Positions 7,403 to 14,690 of a stretch of 42,501 nt of DNA are shown here, piece after piece. Under the pieces are notes generated by a model, which made no database searches, had not been told where the DNA came from, and saw only the letters and a list, made by a program, of their open reading frames with translations. The DNA lies in assembly GCA_937952135.1 (NCBI GenBank), contig CALFYL010000255.1:1-42501 (forward strand), written 5' to 3'. A program made the translations under genes and the position numbers. The number at the start of each line of letters is the position of its first letter. Position 1 is the stretch's first letter. The stretch comes from an uncultured Planctomycetia bacterium (lineage in GTDB: Bacteria > Planctomycetota > UBA1135 > GCA-002686595).

Positions 7403-8302
7403 CTACTCGACTTCCCGGAGCGCGTCGCCGGGGCCCTTGAGGTAGCCGAGCCACTCACCGTACGAGTAGCAGCACCACGCCGGGATGAGCAGCGGCAGCG
7501 TCGGGATGTAGCAGAGCACGAAGTCCTTGCGCTCGATCACGCGCCGCGTGACGCGCGCGAAGAGAAACAGCGGGAAAACCGGCCCCAGCACGAGGTGCGC
7601 GAAACGCTTGAGCGGCGAGACCAGGTCCTTTTGCGTCCCACCCCACACGCGCGAGAGCAGGTAGCGCTGGCGCAGGTAGTAGCGGTAGTCGAAGGGACCC
7701 GTGTGGTGCACGCCCAGCGCTTCGAGCGCGCGAAAACGGCCGTCCTTCGCAAGCTGCGGGTGCAGCACGACTTCCCAGTACCCCTTGTCGAGCACCGCGC
7801 GGTGCTTCAGCAGCTTCGCGCGGTCGTAGGCGATGTTCGCACCGTTCAGATCGAAGCGTTCGACGTCGCCCCAGGGCGGCATGTAGTTGTGGTACTCGCT
7901 GAAGTACACGCACCAGTCGCGCAGGCGCGTGTAGCCGTCGTCGAGGATCGGCCCGCCGAGCGCCGCGTCCTGCGGCTCGAACTTGGACTTGATCGTCTCC
8001 AACCATCCGGCCGGCGCGGTGCAGTGTTCTTCGAGCACCGCGACGATCGAGCCGCCGGCGGCCTCCGCGCCGAGCCGGCGCAACTGCGGAATCGTGGCGC
8101 GCTCGCCCGCGGGCGCGGCGAGGACGCGCACGCTCGGAAACTGGCGCACGATGCGCTCGCGCGTCGCGGGCCCCACGCGGTCGACGACGATCACTTCGGC
8201 CCCGAGCTCCTTCGCCTGCGGCGCGACCGAACGCAGACAGCGGAACAGGAACTCGCCGCCCGCGCCGGAGGCGATGACGACGGAGACGGTGCGCGAAGGC
8301 AT
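7403..8302 (-). CDS. GT2-like glycosyltransferase, paralogue of its neighbour
   Basis: 299-residue protein with the GT2 start TVSVVIASGAGGEFLFRCLRSV and a predicted nucleotide-binding region (GAEVIVVDRVG). The expected DxD is replaced by VLEEHCTAPAGW, parallel to EDH in the downstream paralogue. A later section LNGANIAYDRAKLLKHRAV corresponds to the acceptor-side region, where GT2 enzymes often read GxNxAxRR. The C-terminal third has hydrophobic stretches (VLGPVFPLFLFA and CYIPTLPLLIPAWCC). Start ATG 8302 is immediately upstream of strand 1. It begins 46 nt after the phosphatase stop, consistent with one transcript. Sugar and acceptor are unknown. Confidence 0.82.
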   Translation of the reverse strand: MPSRTVSVVIASGAGGEFLFRCLRSVAPQAKELGAEVIVVDRVGPATRERIVRQFPSVRVLAAPAGERATIPQLRRLGAEAAGGSIVAVLEEHCTAPAGWLETIKSKFEPQDAALGGPILDDGYTRLRDWCVYFSEYHNYMPPWGDVERFDLNGANIAYDRAKLLKHRAVLDKGYWEVVLHPQLAKDGRFRALEALGVHHTGPFDYRYYLRQRYLLSRVWGGTQKDLVSPLKRFAHLVLGPVFPLFLFARVTRRVIERKDFVLCYIPTLPLLIPAWCCYSYGEWLGYLKGPGDALREVE

Positions 8303-8348
8303 GGATGTGCGGCTCGAAGCTGTGGAAAGGTCGGGGATGCGCTCGCGG

Positions 8349-8951
8349 TCAGAAGCGCAGCTCGAACGAGTGCTGCAGGCCCTTGCCCGCGCCCCACTGG
8401 ATCACGAAGAACAACTTGTCGTACTCGCTCTCTTCGATGCTCGGCTTCGCGCGGCCGCCGCTGAGGCGTTCGACGAGCGCCGGCACCGTATTCGAATGCC
8501 CCGCCACGACCGCGAGCGAGCCGCGCGGCAGCGAGTCGAGCGCACTGAGCAGCCCCTTTCCATCGCGCGCCGCCACGGTGGTCACGGGCCGCCCCACGGC
8601 GCTCGCGAGCGGCGCGAGCGTCGCCTGAGTGCGCACGAACTCCGTGGCGATCAGTTGCGTGACCCCGCTGTGGCGCAGCATGTGCGCCAGTCGCTCCGCG
8701 CGCGCGGCGCCGGCCTCCGAGAGCGGCGGATCGTTCGCGGGCTCGGCGCCCTTCTCCGCGTGCCGCACGAGCACGAACACGCGAGGAAATCGCAGCGCGT
8801 CCGTCGCATCGGCGGGCGCCTGGGTTCCAGCGGACTCGCCACCTTGCGTCGTCGCGCTCGCGAGCCCTGCGAGAGCGGTGGCGCCGAGGATTCCACCCGC
8901 GAGCCCGCCCAGGAACTCACGCGCGCTGAGCCGCGAGCCGTGGGCGCTCAC
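8349..8951 (-). CDS. Exported histidine-phosphatase-family protein (SixA/PGAM-like)
   Basis: 200-residue phosphohistidine-type phosphatase. The catalytic motif is LVRHAEKG (R63, H64) and the second active-site histidine is in AGHSNT (H152); TEFVRTQAT supplies the family's second arginine region. The N-terminus has a hydrophobic stretch (FLGGLAGGILGATALAGLASA) suggesting export. It is preceded by SAREFLGG, which recalls a Tat motif but lacks the twin arginine. The GTG start at 8951 overlaps the TGA of the sulfatase-fold gene (GTGA), suggesting translational coupling. The frame is open upstream to 9245, but that part is the sulfatase gene read in another frame. In this context it may act on a periplasmic phosphorylated sugar or lipid; the substrate is not evident. 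Confidence 0.82.
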   Translation of the reverse strand: MSAHGSRLSAREFLGGLAGGILGATALAGLASATTQGGESAGTQAPADATDALRFPRVFVLVRHAEKGAEPANDPPLSEAGAARAERLAHMLRHSGVTQLIATEFVRTQATLAPLASAVGRPVTTVAARDGKGLLSALDSLPRGSLAVVAGHSNTVPALVERLSGGRAKPSIEESEYDKLFFVIQWGAGKGLQHSFELRF

Positions 8952-11008
8952 AGGTAGCCCAGCGAACGCAGGGCCCGCTCCGTCGCGCCGTCCACCTCGC
9001 GCGTCGAGTTCTTCCGATCCAGTGACGATTGTTCTTTGATCCATGGTTCGAGCAGCGCCTCCAGCCGCGCGGCGTGCGCGTTGTCGCCGTGCACATTCCG
9101 CCGCTCGGCGGGGTCCGAGTCCAGATCGAAAAGCGCGCGCCGGCCGCGCGTCAGATCGTGCACGAGCTTCCACGAGCCCTCGCGCACGCTCGCCGCGAGC
9201 ACGCGCTTGCCCCACGAGAGCTTGGAATCGTCGAGCCACACGCACGAGAACGCGCGCGCGTCCGCCAGGGCCGCCCCCGCCTCGCGCTCGCGCTTCGCGA
9301 CGCTGAGCCAGCTCTCCGCGCGCCGCGGCCTCGCGAAGTCGACCCCCAGCGCGTCGAGCACCGTGTCGAAGAGCGCGCGCGTCTCCACCACCGTCCGCAC
9401 CCGCTGCGCCGGCGCCCCCGGCGCGGCGACGAGCAGCGGCACCGCGAGTTGCTCCTCGAACAGGCTGATCGTGTGCCCGAAGTTCCCGCGCTCGCCGAAC
9501 TCCTCGCCGTGGTCCGACACGACCACCACGAGCGTGTCCTTCTCGAGCCCCGACGCGCGCAGCCAGTCGAGCAAACGCCCCACCTGCGCGTCGGTGTGCT
9601 CAATCTCCTCGTGGTACAGCGCCCGCAGCCATTCGACGTCGGGCGCTTCGACGAGGTGGCGGATCTTCAGCAGGTTCTCGAAGTCGTTCTGGTCGCGCAG
9701 CCAGCCCTGGTAGCCGTCCGCCCACGCCGCCGACTCGTGGTCGCGGTACTCGTAGTGCGGATCGAAGTAGTGCGCGAACAGGAAGAAGGGCCGGCCGTCG
9801 CGGCCTTCGAGCGCCGCGATCGAGAGGTCGGTGACCGCCGCCGACGTGATCGCCTGATGGCCTAGCGCGTTCGACGCGTCGAAGCTCTCGAAACCCTGGT
9901 CGAGCCCGTGCCGCCGGTCGAGGTAGATGTGGCTCGTCACCGCGCACGTTTCGTAGCCCGCTTCGCGCAGCACCTCCGCGAGCGTCGTCTCGCGCTGGCC
10001 GAGCCGCGAGGTGATGCGGTGCGCGCCGTGCTCGAGCGGATAGCGGCCCGTGAACATCGACGCGAACGACGGAAGCGTCCACGGCGCCTGACTGACGGCG
10101 CTCTCGAAGTCGAGCGCGCGCGCCGCGAATTCGCGCAGGCGCGGCGTCGTGTCGCGTCCGTCGGGGCCCGGACCGCGGAGCGAGGTCGCGTCGGCGCGCA
10201 GGGTGTCGATGCCGATCACGAGCACGTTGAGCGGCCGCTGCGCGCGGAGCTGCGGCTCGACGCTGCGCTGCGCAAACGCCCACACCGCAGCGGGAGCGAG
10301 GACGAGGAGCGCGGCGACGGACAGAGCGACGGGGCGTCCCGAGATCGAGGGAGCGTGCGCAGCCGTCCGCGCCGAGGCGAATTTCGCCAGCACGAAACGC
10401 GCGGCGAAGGCCGCCGCGAGCACGAGCGCCACCCGAAGCCACGCTCCTGGATCCGTCGGCTGCCATGGAAGCGTGCGCGCGCACCACAGCAGCGCGGGCG
10501 CCGCCGCGGCGCCGGCGATCCAAGCGCTCGATCGATCCCCCGTTCCAGCCCCCGTTCCAGCCCCCGTCGAACCGCGCGCGTCCTCCGCCTCGTTCGACGC
10601 GCGCCTCGCGCACCACGCCACCGCGAAGCTCGCGGCGGCGGCGAACGCGAAGTCGCGCGCGCCGAGCCAGCTCTTCGACGCGTGCAGCGCGGCGAGATAG
10701 GCGACCGCGCCGAGCGCTGCCGCGAGACCGAGTTGGCGCGCGAGGACGCCGCGCCGCAGGGCGAGGCCCGCGAGCAGCGCGCTCGCGGCGCACGTGAACG
10801 TCAGCGGCGCCGCGCGGAGGAGATGCTCGTCGAGCGCCTCGCGCCACAGCGTGCGCGCGCCGATCGCGAAGCCGGCCGCGTCGTAGCCGTGCTCGATGGC
10901 GCGCGCCTTCGCGGAGCGCGCGGCCTCGAGGGTCGCGCTCCAGGCGCCGGCGCCGGCGCAGGCCACGGCGACCCACAGAGCGTTTCGAACGTACGGGACC
11001 CGCGGCAT
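8948..11008 (-). CDS. Membrane-anchored sulfatase-fold enzyme lacking the formylglycine cysteine
   Basis: 686 residues: about five N-terminal hydrophobic segments (to about residue 255), then an alkaline-phosphatase/sulfatase-fold domain expected outside the cytoplasm. Metal-site motifs are present: IGIDTLRAD (D268) and SDHGEEFGE (D499, H500), with GNFGH (H512). In true sulfatases the nucleophile lies in C/S-x-P-S-R; here the segment is PWTLPSFASMFTG, placing Thr311 at the nucleophile position and no arginine. This recalls LtaS or phosphoethanolamine-transferase nucleophiles, so it may be a phospho-group transferase or hydrolase. It is followed by the phosphatase through a GTGA overlap and preceded by cysNC. 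Calling it a sulfatase because of cysNC would be unsafe. A 12-nt tandem repeat encodes GTGAGTG in the membrane domain. Confidence 0.85.
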   Translation of the reverse strand: MPRVPYVRNALWVAVACAGAGAWSATLEAARSAKARAIEHGYDAAGFAIGARTLWREALDEHLLRAAPLTFTCAASALLAGLALRRGVLARQLGLAAALGAVAYLAALHASKSWLGARDFAFAAAASFAVAWCARRASNEAEDARGSTGAGTGAGTGDRSSAWIAGAAAAPALLWCARTLPWQPTDPGAWLRVALVLAAAFAARFVLAKFASARTAAHAPSISGRPVALSVAALLVLAPAAVWAFAQRSVEPQLRAQRPLNVLVIGIDTLRADATSLRGPGPDGRDTTPRLREFAARALDFESAVSQAPWTLPSFASMFTGRYPLEHGAHRITSRLGQRETTLAEVLREAGYETCAVTSHIYLDRRHGLDQGFESFDASNALGHQAITSAAVTDLSIAALEGRDGRPFFLFAHYFDPHYEYRDHESAAWADGYQGWLRDQNDFENLLKIRHLVEAPDVEWLRALYHEEIEHTDAQVGRLLDWLRASGLEKDTLVVVVSDHGEEFGERGNFGHTISLFEEQLAVPLLVAAPGAPAQRVRTVVETRALFDTVLDALGVDFARPRRAESWLSVAKREREAGAALADARAFSCVWLDDSKLSWGKRVLAASVREGSWKLVHDLTRGRRALFDLDSDPAERRNVHGDNAHAARLEALLEPWIKEQSSLDRKNSTREVDGATERALRSLGYL
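10537..10567. repeat. 12-nt tandem repeat inside the sulfatase-fold gene
   Basis: About 2.6 copies of CCCCCGTTCCAG in a row. It encodes a Gly/Thr/Ala-rich loop between membrane segments and keeps the reading frame (12 nt = 4 codons), so copy number could vary without harm. Confidence 0.7.
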
Positions 11009-11014
11009 GCCGGC

Positions 11015-11020
11015 AGGTTA
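11015..11020 (-). promoter_or_regulatory. Candidate -10 box (TAACCT) before the sulfatase-fold gene
   Basis: On the minus strand TAACCT lies 6 nt before the ATG at 11008, in the 94-nt gap after cysNC. If active, the transcript would be leaderless or nearly so. No clear -35 element is visible; this is an inference from similar placement at other genes here. Confidence 0.3.
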
Positions 11021-11102
11021 TCGGCGCAAAAGAACGAGGCGCCACAGCGGGCCGAAATCCCCCGCCGCCCGCTCTCCGCCGCCTTCGTTCTCGGGCCGCC
11101 GA

Positions 11103-13046
11103 TTACGCCAGCGTGAGCCAGCCGCGCGAATCGAGCAGATCCACGAGGCGCGCGACGTTCGGTGCGACGCCGGTGGCCGCCGTGTCGAGCCGCAAGTCGG
11201 GCTGGAGCGGCGTTTCGTAGGGCTGGTCGATGCCGGTGACGTTCGCGATCTCGCCGCGCCGCGCACGCTCGAACAAGCGCTCGACGTCGCGGGACTCGCA
11301 CACCTCGAGCGGCGAATCGCAGTGCACCTCGAGGAAGCGCGCGGGCCCGACGATCGAGCGCGCGTTGTCGCGGATCTGCTCGCTCGGCGACACGAACGCG
11401 CCGATCACGATCAAGCCCTGGTCGAGGAACATGCGCACGAGCTCCGCCGCGCGCCGCGTGTGCTCCGCGCGGTCGGCGGCAGAGAAGCCGAGGTCGCGCG
11501 AGACCCCCGCGCGCAGGAGCTCGCCGTCGAGCACGAGCGCGTGGTAGCCGCGGTCGAACAGGGCTTGCTCCAGCGCGTAGGCCACCGAGCTCTTGCCCGA
11601 GTGCGGCAGGCCCGTGAGCCACACCGCGAACGGCCGCTGGCCGACGCGGCGCGCGCGCTGCTCGGGTCCGATGCCCGACTGCTGCGCCACCGGGTCTTGG
11701 CCGTGGCGCGCGCGTTGCTCGGTTTCGAGCGCGCGCTCGGCCGGCGTGCGGTCGAGGATCATGCCCGCCGCGAGCGTCGCGTTCGTCATGCGGTCGACGA
11801 GGATGAACGCGCCCGTGTGGCGGTTCTTGGCGTACGAATCGGCGGCCAGGGAGCGCGCGCACTCGAGCCGGATGCGCCCGATCTCGTTGAGCTTGAGCTG
11901 CTCGGCGCTCTCCGAACGCAGCGTCTCGATGTTCATGCGGTAGCGCAGGTGCGTGACCGTCGCCGGAGCGAGCAGCGCCGCCTGCTGCATCAAGTACGAG
12001 CGGCCCGGCTCCAGCGCGGCCTCGCTCATCCACACCACCATCGCCTCGACGGCGTTGTCGAGCGGAGGCGCGTTGTTCGGGCGCACGAAGGTGTCGCCAC
12101 GGCTCACGTCGATCTCGGTGTCGAGCGTGAGCGTGACCGCCATGCCCGCGAAGGCCTCCTCGCGCGCGCTGCCGGCCGAGGAGATCTGCTTCACGGTGCT
12201 CCGGCGGCCCGAGGGCAGCGCGACGACCTCGTCGCCGACCCGCAGCACGCCGGAGGCGATCGTGCCCGCAAATCCGCGGAAATCGAGGTTCGGCCGCAGC
12301 ACGAGCTGCACCGGCATGCGGAAGTCGATCAGGTTGCGGTCGCTCGCGATGTGGACGTTCTCGAGGTAGTCGAGCAGCGGCCCGCCCTTGTACCAGGGCA
12401 TCGTCTCGGAGCGTTCGACGACGTTCTCGCCGCGCCGCGCGCACATCGGGATGAAATGCAGGTCGACCACCGGCAGCTTGGCGAGGAAGTCGACGCAGTC
12501 GCGGCGGATCTGCTCGAACACGGCCTCGTCGTAGCCGACGAGGTCCATCTTGTTGATCGCGATGACGACGTGCTTGATGCCGAGCAGCGAACAGATGAAG
12601 GCGTGGCGGCGCGTCTGCGGCAGGACTCCGCGGCGCGCGTCGATCAGGATGATCGAGAGGTCGGCCGTCGACGCGCCGGTCGCCATGTTGCGCGTGTACT
12701 GCTCGTGGCCCGGCGTGTCGGCGACGATGAACTTGCGCTTGGGCGTGCTGAAGTAGCGGTAGGCGACGTCGATCGTGATGCCCTGCTCGCGCTCGGCCTG
12801 CAGGCCGTCCATGAGCAGCGCGAAGTCGATCTCCTCGCCCGTCGTGCCGTAGCGCGTCGTGTCCTTCTTGAGCGCCTTGAGCTGGTCCTCGAACACGCCT
12901 GCGCTGTCGTGCAGCAAGCGGCCGATCAGCGTCGACTTCCCGTCGTCCACCGAACCGCAGGTGAGGATGCGCAAGAGTTCCTTGCGCTGGTAGTTCGCGA
13001 GCCAGCCTTCGATGCCGACGCGATCCAGTTCGACTCCGTGCAACAC
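11103..13046 (-). CDS. cysNC: Bifunctional sulfate adenylyltransferase large subunit / APS kinase
   Basis: 647-residue fusion. Residues 1-450 are the CysN GTPase, which with CysD makes adenosine 5'-phosphosulfate from ATP and sulfate; the C-terminal domain (about 465-647) is CysC, which phosphorylates it to PAPS. GTPase motifs are GSVDDGKST (31-39), DTPGH (110-114) and NKMD (165-168). The kinase P-loop is GLPHSGKSS (479-487), followed by LGFSAADRAEHTRR and a TGIDQPYE substrate-loop motif. The usual DGDN of APS kinase reads DGELLR. GTG 13046 is chosen because it overlaps the cysD TAG (TAGTG) and gives a normal CysN N-terminus. PAPS serves either assimilation or sulfation; the glycan neighbours favour a role in sulfation, but no sulfotransferase or PAPS reductase lies in the window. 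Confidence 0.95.
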   Translation of the reverse strand: MLHGVELDRVGIEGWLANYQRKELLRILTCGSVDDGKSTLIGRLLHDSAGVFEDQLKALKKDTTRYGTTGEEIDFALLMDGLQAEREQGITIDVAYRYFSTPKRKFIVADTPGHEQYTRNMATGASTADLSIILIDARRGVLPQTRRHAFICSLLGIKHVVIAINKMDLVGYDEAVFEQIRRDCVDFLAKLPVVDLHFIPMCARRGENVVERSETMPWYKGGPLLDYLENVHIASDRNLIDFRMPVQLVLRPNLDFRGFAGTIASGVLRVGDEVVALPSGRRSTVKQISSAGSAREEAFAGMAVTLTLDTEIDVSRGDTFVRPNNAPPLDNAVEAMVVWMSEAALEPGRSYLMQQAALLAPATVTHLRYRMNIETLRSESAEQLKLNEIGRIRLECARSLAADSYAKNRHTGAFILVDRMTNATLAAGMILDRTPAERALETEQRARHGQDPVAQQSGIGPEQRARRVGQRPFAVWLTGLPHSGKSSVAYALEQALFDRGYHALVLDGELLRAGVSRDLGFSAADRAEHTRRAAELVRMFLDQGLIVIGAFVSPSEQIRDNARSIVGPARFLEVHCDSPLEVCESRDVERLFERARRGEIANVTGIDQPYETPLQPDLRLDTAATGVAPNVARLVDLLDSRGWLTLA

Positions 13047-13954
13047 TAGAAGTACCCCTCGCGCTTCTTTTGCTCCATCGATCCGGCTTCGTCGTAGTCG
13101 ATCACGCGGCCCTGGCGCTCCGAGCTCCGCGAGCGGAGCATCTCCTCGATCACCTCGGTCAGGTTCGACGCGTCGGACTCCACCGCGCCCGTGAGCGGGT
13201 AGCAGCCGAGCGTGCGGAAGCGGACTTTGCGCATCTGCGGCGCTTCGCCGGGCTCGAGCGGCATGCGGTCGTCGTCGACCATGATCCACGTGCCGCCGCG
13301 GTTCACCACCGGACGTTCCTTCGCGAAGTACAGCGGCACGACCGGGATGCCCTCGCGGTGGATGTAGAGCCACACGTCGAGCTCGGTCCAGTTCGACAGC
13401 GGGAACACGCGGATCGACTCGCCCTTGGCGACGCGGCCGTTGTAGAGGCTCCACAGCTCGGGGCGCTGGTTCTTCGGATCCCACTGGTGGAAGCGGTCGC
13501 GGAACGAGAAAACGCGCTCCTTGGCGCGGCTCTTCTCTTCGTCGCGCCGCGCGCCGCCGAAGGCCGCGTCGAAGCCGTAGTGATCGAGCGCCTGCTTGAG
13601 CGCCTCGGTCTTCATCACGTGCGTGTGGCGCTGCGTGCCGACGCTGAAGGGGCTCACTCCCGCCTTCACGCCTTCCTGGTTGATCCAGGTGATCAGCTCG
13701 TGCCCGCGCTCCTTCGCGATGCGGTCGCGGAAGGCGATCATCTCCTTGAACTTGAACGTCGTGTCGACGTGCATGAGCGGGAAGGGCAGCTTCGCGGGCG
13801 CGAAGGCCTTCTCCGCGAGGCGCAGCATCGCCATCGAGTCCTTGCCGATGGAGAAGAGCATCACCGGCTTTTGGAACTGCGCGACGACCTCGCGCAGGAT
13901 GTGGATGCTCTCGGCCTCGAGCTGCTCGAGGTGGGAGAGGTTGTACTGGCTCAT
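13046..13954 (-). CDS. cysD: Sulfate adenylyltransferase subunit 2
   Basis: 302-residue CysD, the PP-loop ATP pyrophosphatase subunit that adenylylates sulfate together with CysN. The PP-loop motif SIGKDS is at residues 35-40. Family hallmarks include HVDTTFKFKEM, GGARRDEEKSRAKER and FPLSNWTELDVWLYI, and the C-terminus ends in EQKKREGYF as in other CysD proteins. Length and both ends are normal. ATG 13954 is the usual family start (the N-terminus reads LSHLEQLEAESIHILREV). The stop overlaps the cysNC GTG by one base, so the two are almost certainly co-translated. It is probably the first gene of a six-gene minus-strand run and is divergent from the cytochrome c gene. Confidence 0.96.
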   Translation of the reverse strand: MSQYNLSHLEQLEAESIHILREVVAQFQKPVMLFSIGKDSMAMLRLAEKAFAPAKLPFPLMHVDTTFKFKEMIAFRDRIAKERGHELITWINQEGVKAGVSPFSVGTQRHTHVMKTEALKQALDHYGFDAAFGGARRDEEKSRAKERVFSFRDRFHQWDPKNQRPELWSLYNGRVAKGESIRVFPLSNWTELDVWLYIHREGIPVVPLYFAKERPVVNRGGTWIMVDDDRMPLEPGEAPQMRKVRFRTLGCYPLTGAVESDASNLTEVIEEMLRSRSSERQGRVIDYDEAGSMEQKKREGYF

Positions 13955-14038
13955 GTTCGGGAGGGCGCGCGGACGCGAGGGGGTCGACGCTTGTCGGCGG
14001 GCGCGGGTGGGGCGCTGGAGCGGTTTGCGGGGGCGAAG

Positions 14039-14044
14039 AGTTTA
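14039..14044 (-). promoter_or_regulatory. Candidate -10 box (TAAACT) for cysD
   Basis: In the 208-nt divergent gap between cysD and the cytochrome gene, TAAACT on the minus strand lies 84 nt before the cysD ATG. It is the most promoter-like box on that strand. No known sulfur-responsive operator is recognised. Confidence 0.3.
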
Positions 14045-14145
14045 CGCAGCGCGCGCCGCCGCGGCACTCCTTCGGCGCCCGCGACGCGCGGTCCGCAGCA
14101 CCCCAGGGGTCGCACGGCGGCGCTGGGACCCACGCATTCGAAAGC

Positions 14146-14151
14146 TAGGAT
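14146..14151 (+). promoter_or_regulatory. Candidate -10 box (TAGGAT) for the cytochrome c gene
   Basis: The sequence GCTAGGATGCGGGGCCACC directly precedes the ATG at 14163, giving an 11-nt gap. The same arrangement, TAGGATGCCGGGCAGC then ATG, precedes rpe on the minus strand. Confidence 0.4.
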
Positions 14152-14162
14152 GCGGGGCCACC

Positions 14163-14528
14163 ATGCTTCGAACAACCGTTTGGATGACCCTCGGCGGCGC
14201 CGCCACGTGCCTCGCGCTCCTCGCCTGCGGCCAGGATTCGGTGCAAAACGGCTCCAACGGCCAGCGGCTGTACGCGGAAAAAGGCTGCGTCGCGTGCCAC
14301 GGCCCGCGCGGCGAGGGGACCTTCATGGGGCCCAAGCTCGACGCGCTCGCCTCGCATTGGGAGCGCGACGCGCTGGTGCGGTTCTTCGTCGATCCGACGG
14401 CGACCGCCAAGCGGGACGCGCGCCTGGCCGAGCTCATGCGCGCCTACCGCACGCCGATGACCCCGATCGCGGCCAGCGAAGCCGAACGGCTCGCCATCGC
14501 CGACTGGTTGCTCGCGACCTTCCCCTAG
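14163..14528 (+). CDS. Lipoprotein c-type cytochrome (class I)
   Basis: 121-residue monohaem cytochrome c, expected on the outer side of the cytoplasmic membrane as an electron carrier. A lipoprotein signal with lipobox LLAC places the lipidated cysteine at C22. The haem motif CVACH spans residues 42-46, and the probable sixth ligand is M99 in RTPMTP. The frame is open upstream from 13596, but ATG 14163 gives the intact lipoprotein signal and has a TAGGAT box 11 nt before it. Its stop codon TAG (14526-14528) is part of the left CTAG end of palindromic element copy 2, so the last residues may have been set by the insertion. The redox partner is unknown. Confidence 0.92.
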   Translation: MLRTTVWMTLGGAATCLALLACGQDSVQNGSNGQRLYAEKGCVACHGPRGEGTFMGPKLDALASHWERDALVRFFVDPTATAKRDARLAELMRAYRTPMTPIAASEAERLAIADWLLATFP

Positions 14529-14690
14529 CAGCCCGTTGAAGAAGTCATCCGGCGCGCTTCCGCGCCCGGACACGCCGGCTCTGCGTCGGCGGATCCTCGT
14601 TGAATCGCGATTCAACTGTGGTCCGACCTCCTTGATCCGACGCGCCCGGGTCGGAATCGCACACGGAGCACTTCTTCAACGGACTGCTAG
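14525..14690. repeat. Palindromic MITE-like element A, copy 2 (between convergent genes)
   Basis: 166-bp relative of the element at 4797-4965, with CTAG at both ends and 21-nt terminal inverted repeats differing at one position. The central hairpin is GTTGAATC-GC-GATTCAAC: same place as in copy 1 but different bases, so pairing is kept by compensatory change. The left CTAG gives the TAG stop of the cytochrome gene, and the right CTAG gives, on the other strand, the TAG stop of btuD. As a long hairpin between convergent genes it could act as a bidirectional terminator, although no T-tract is evident. Confidence 0.88.

Noticed and set aside
11103..13046. cysNC as a translation elongation factor because of its GTPase motifs
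   Set aside because: The GTPase domain has CysN-specific context, and the C-terminal APS kinase domain and cysD partner settle the identity.
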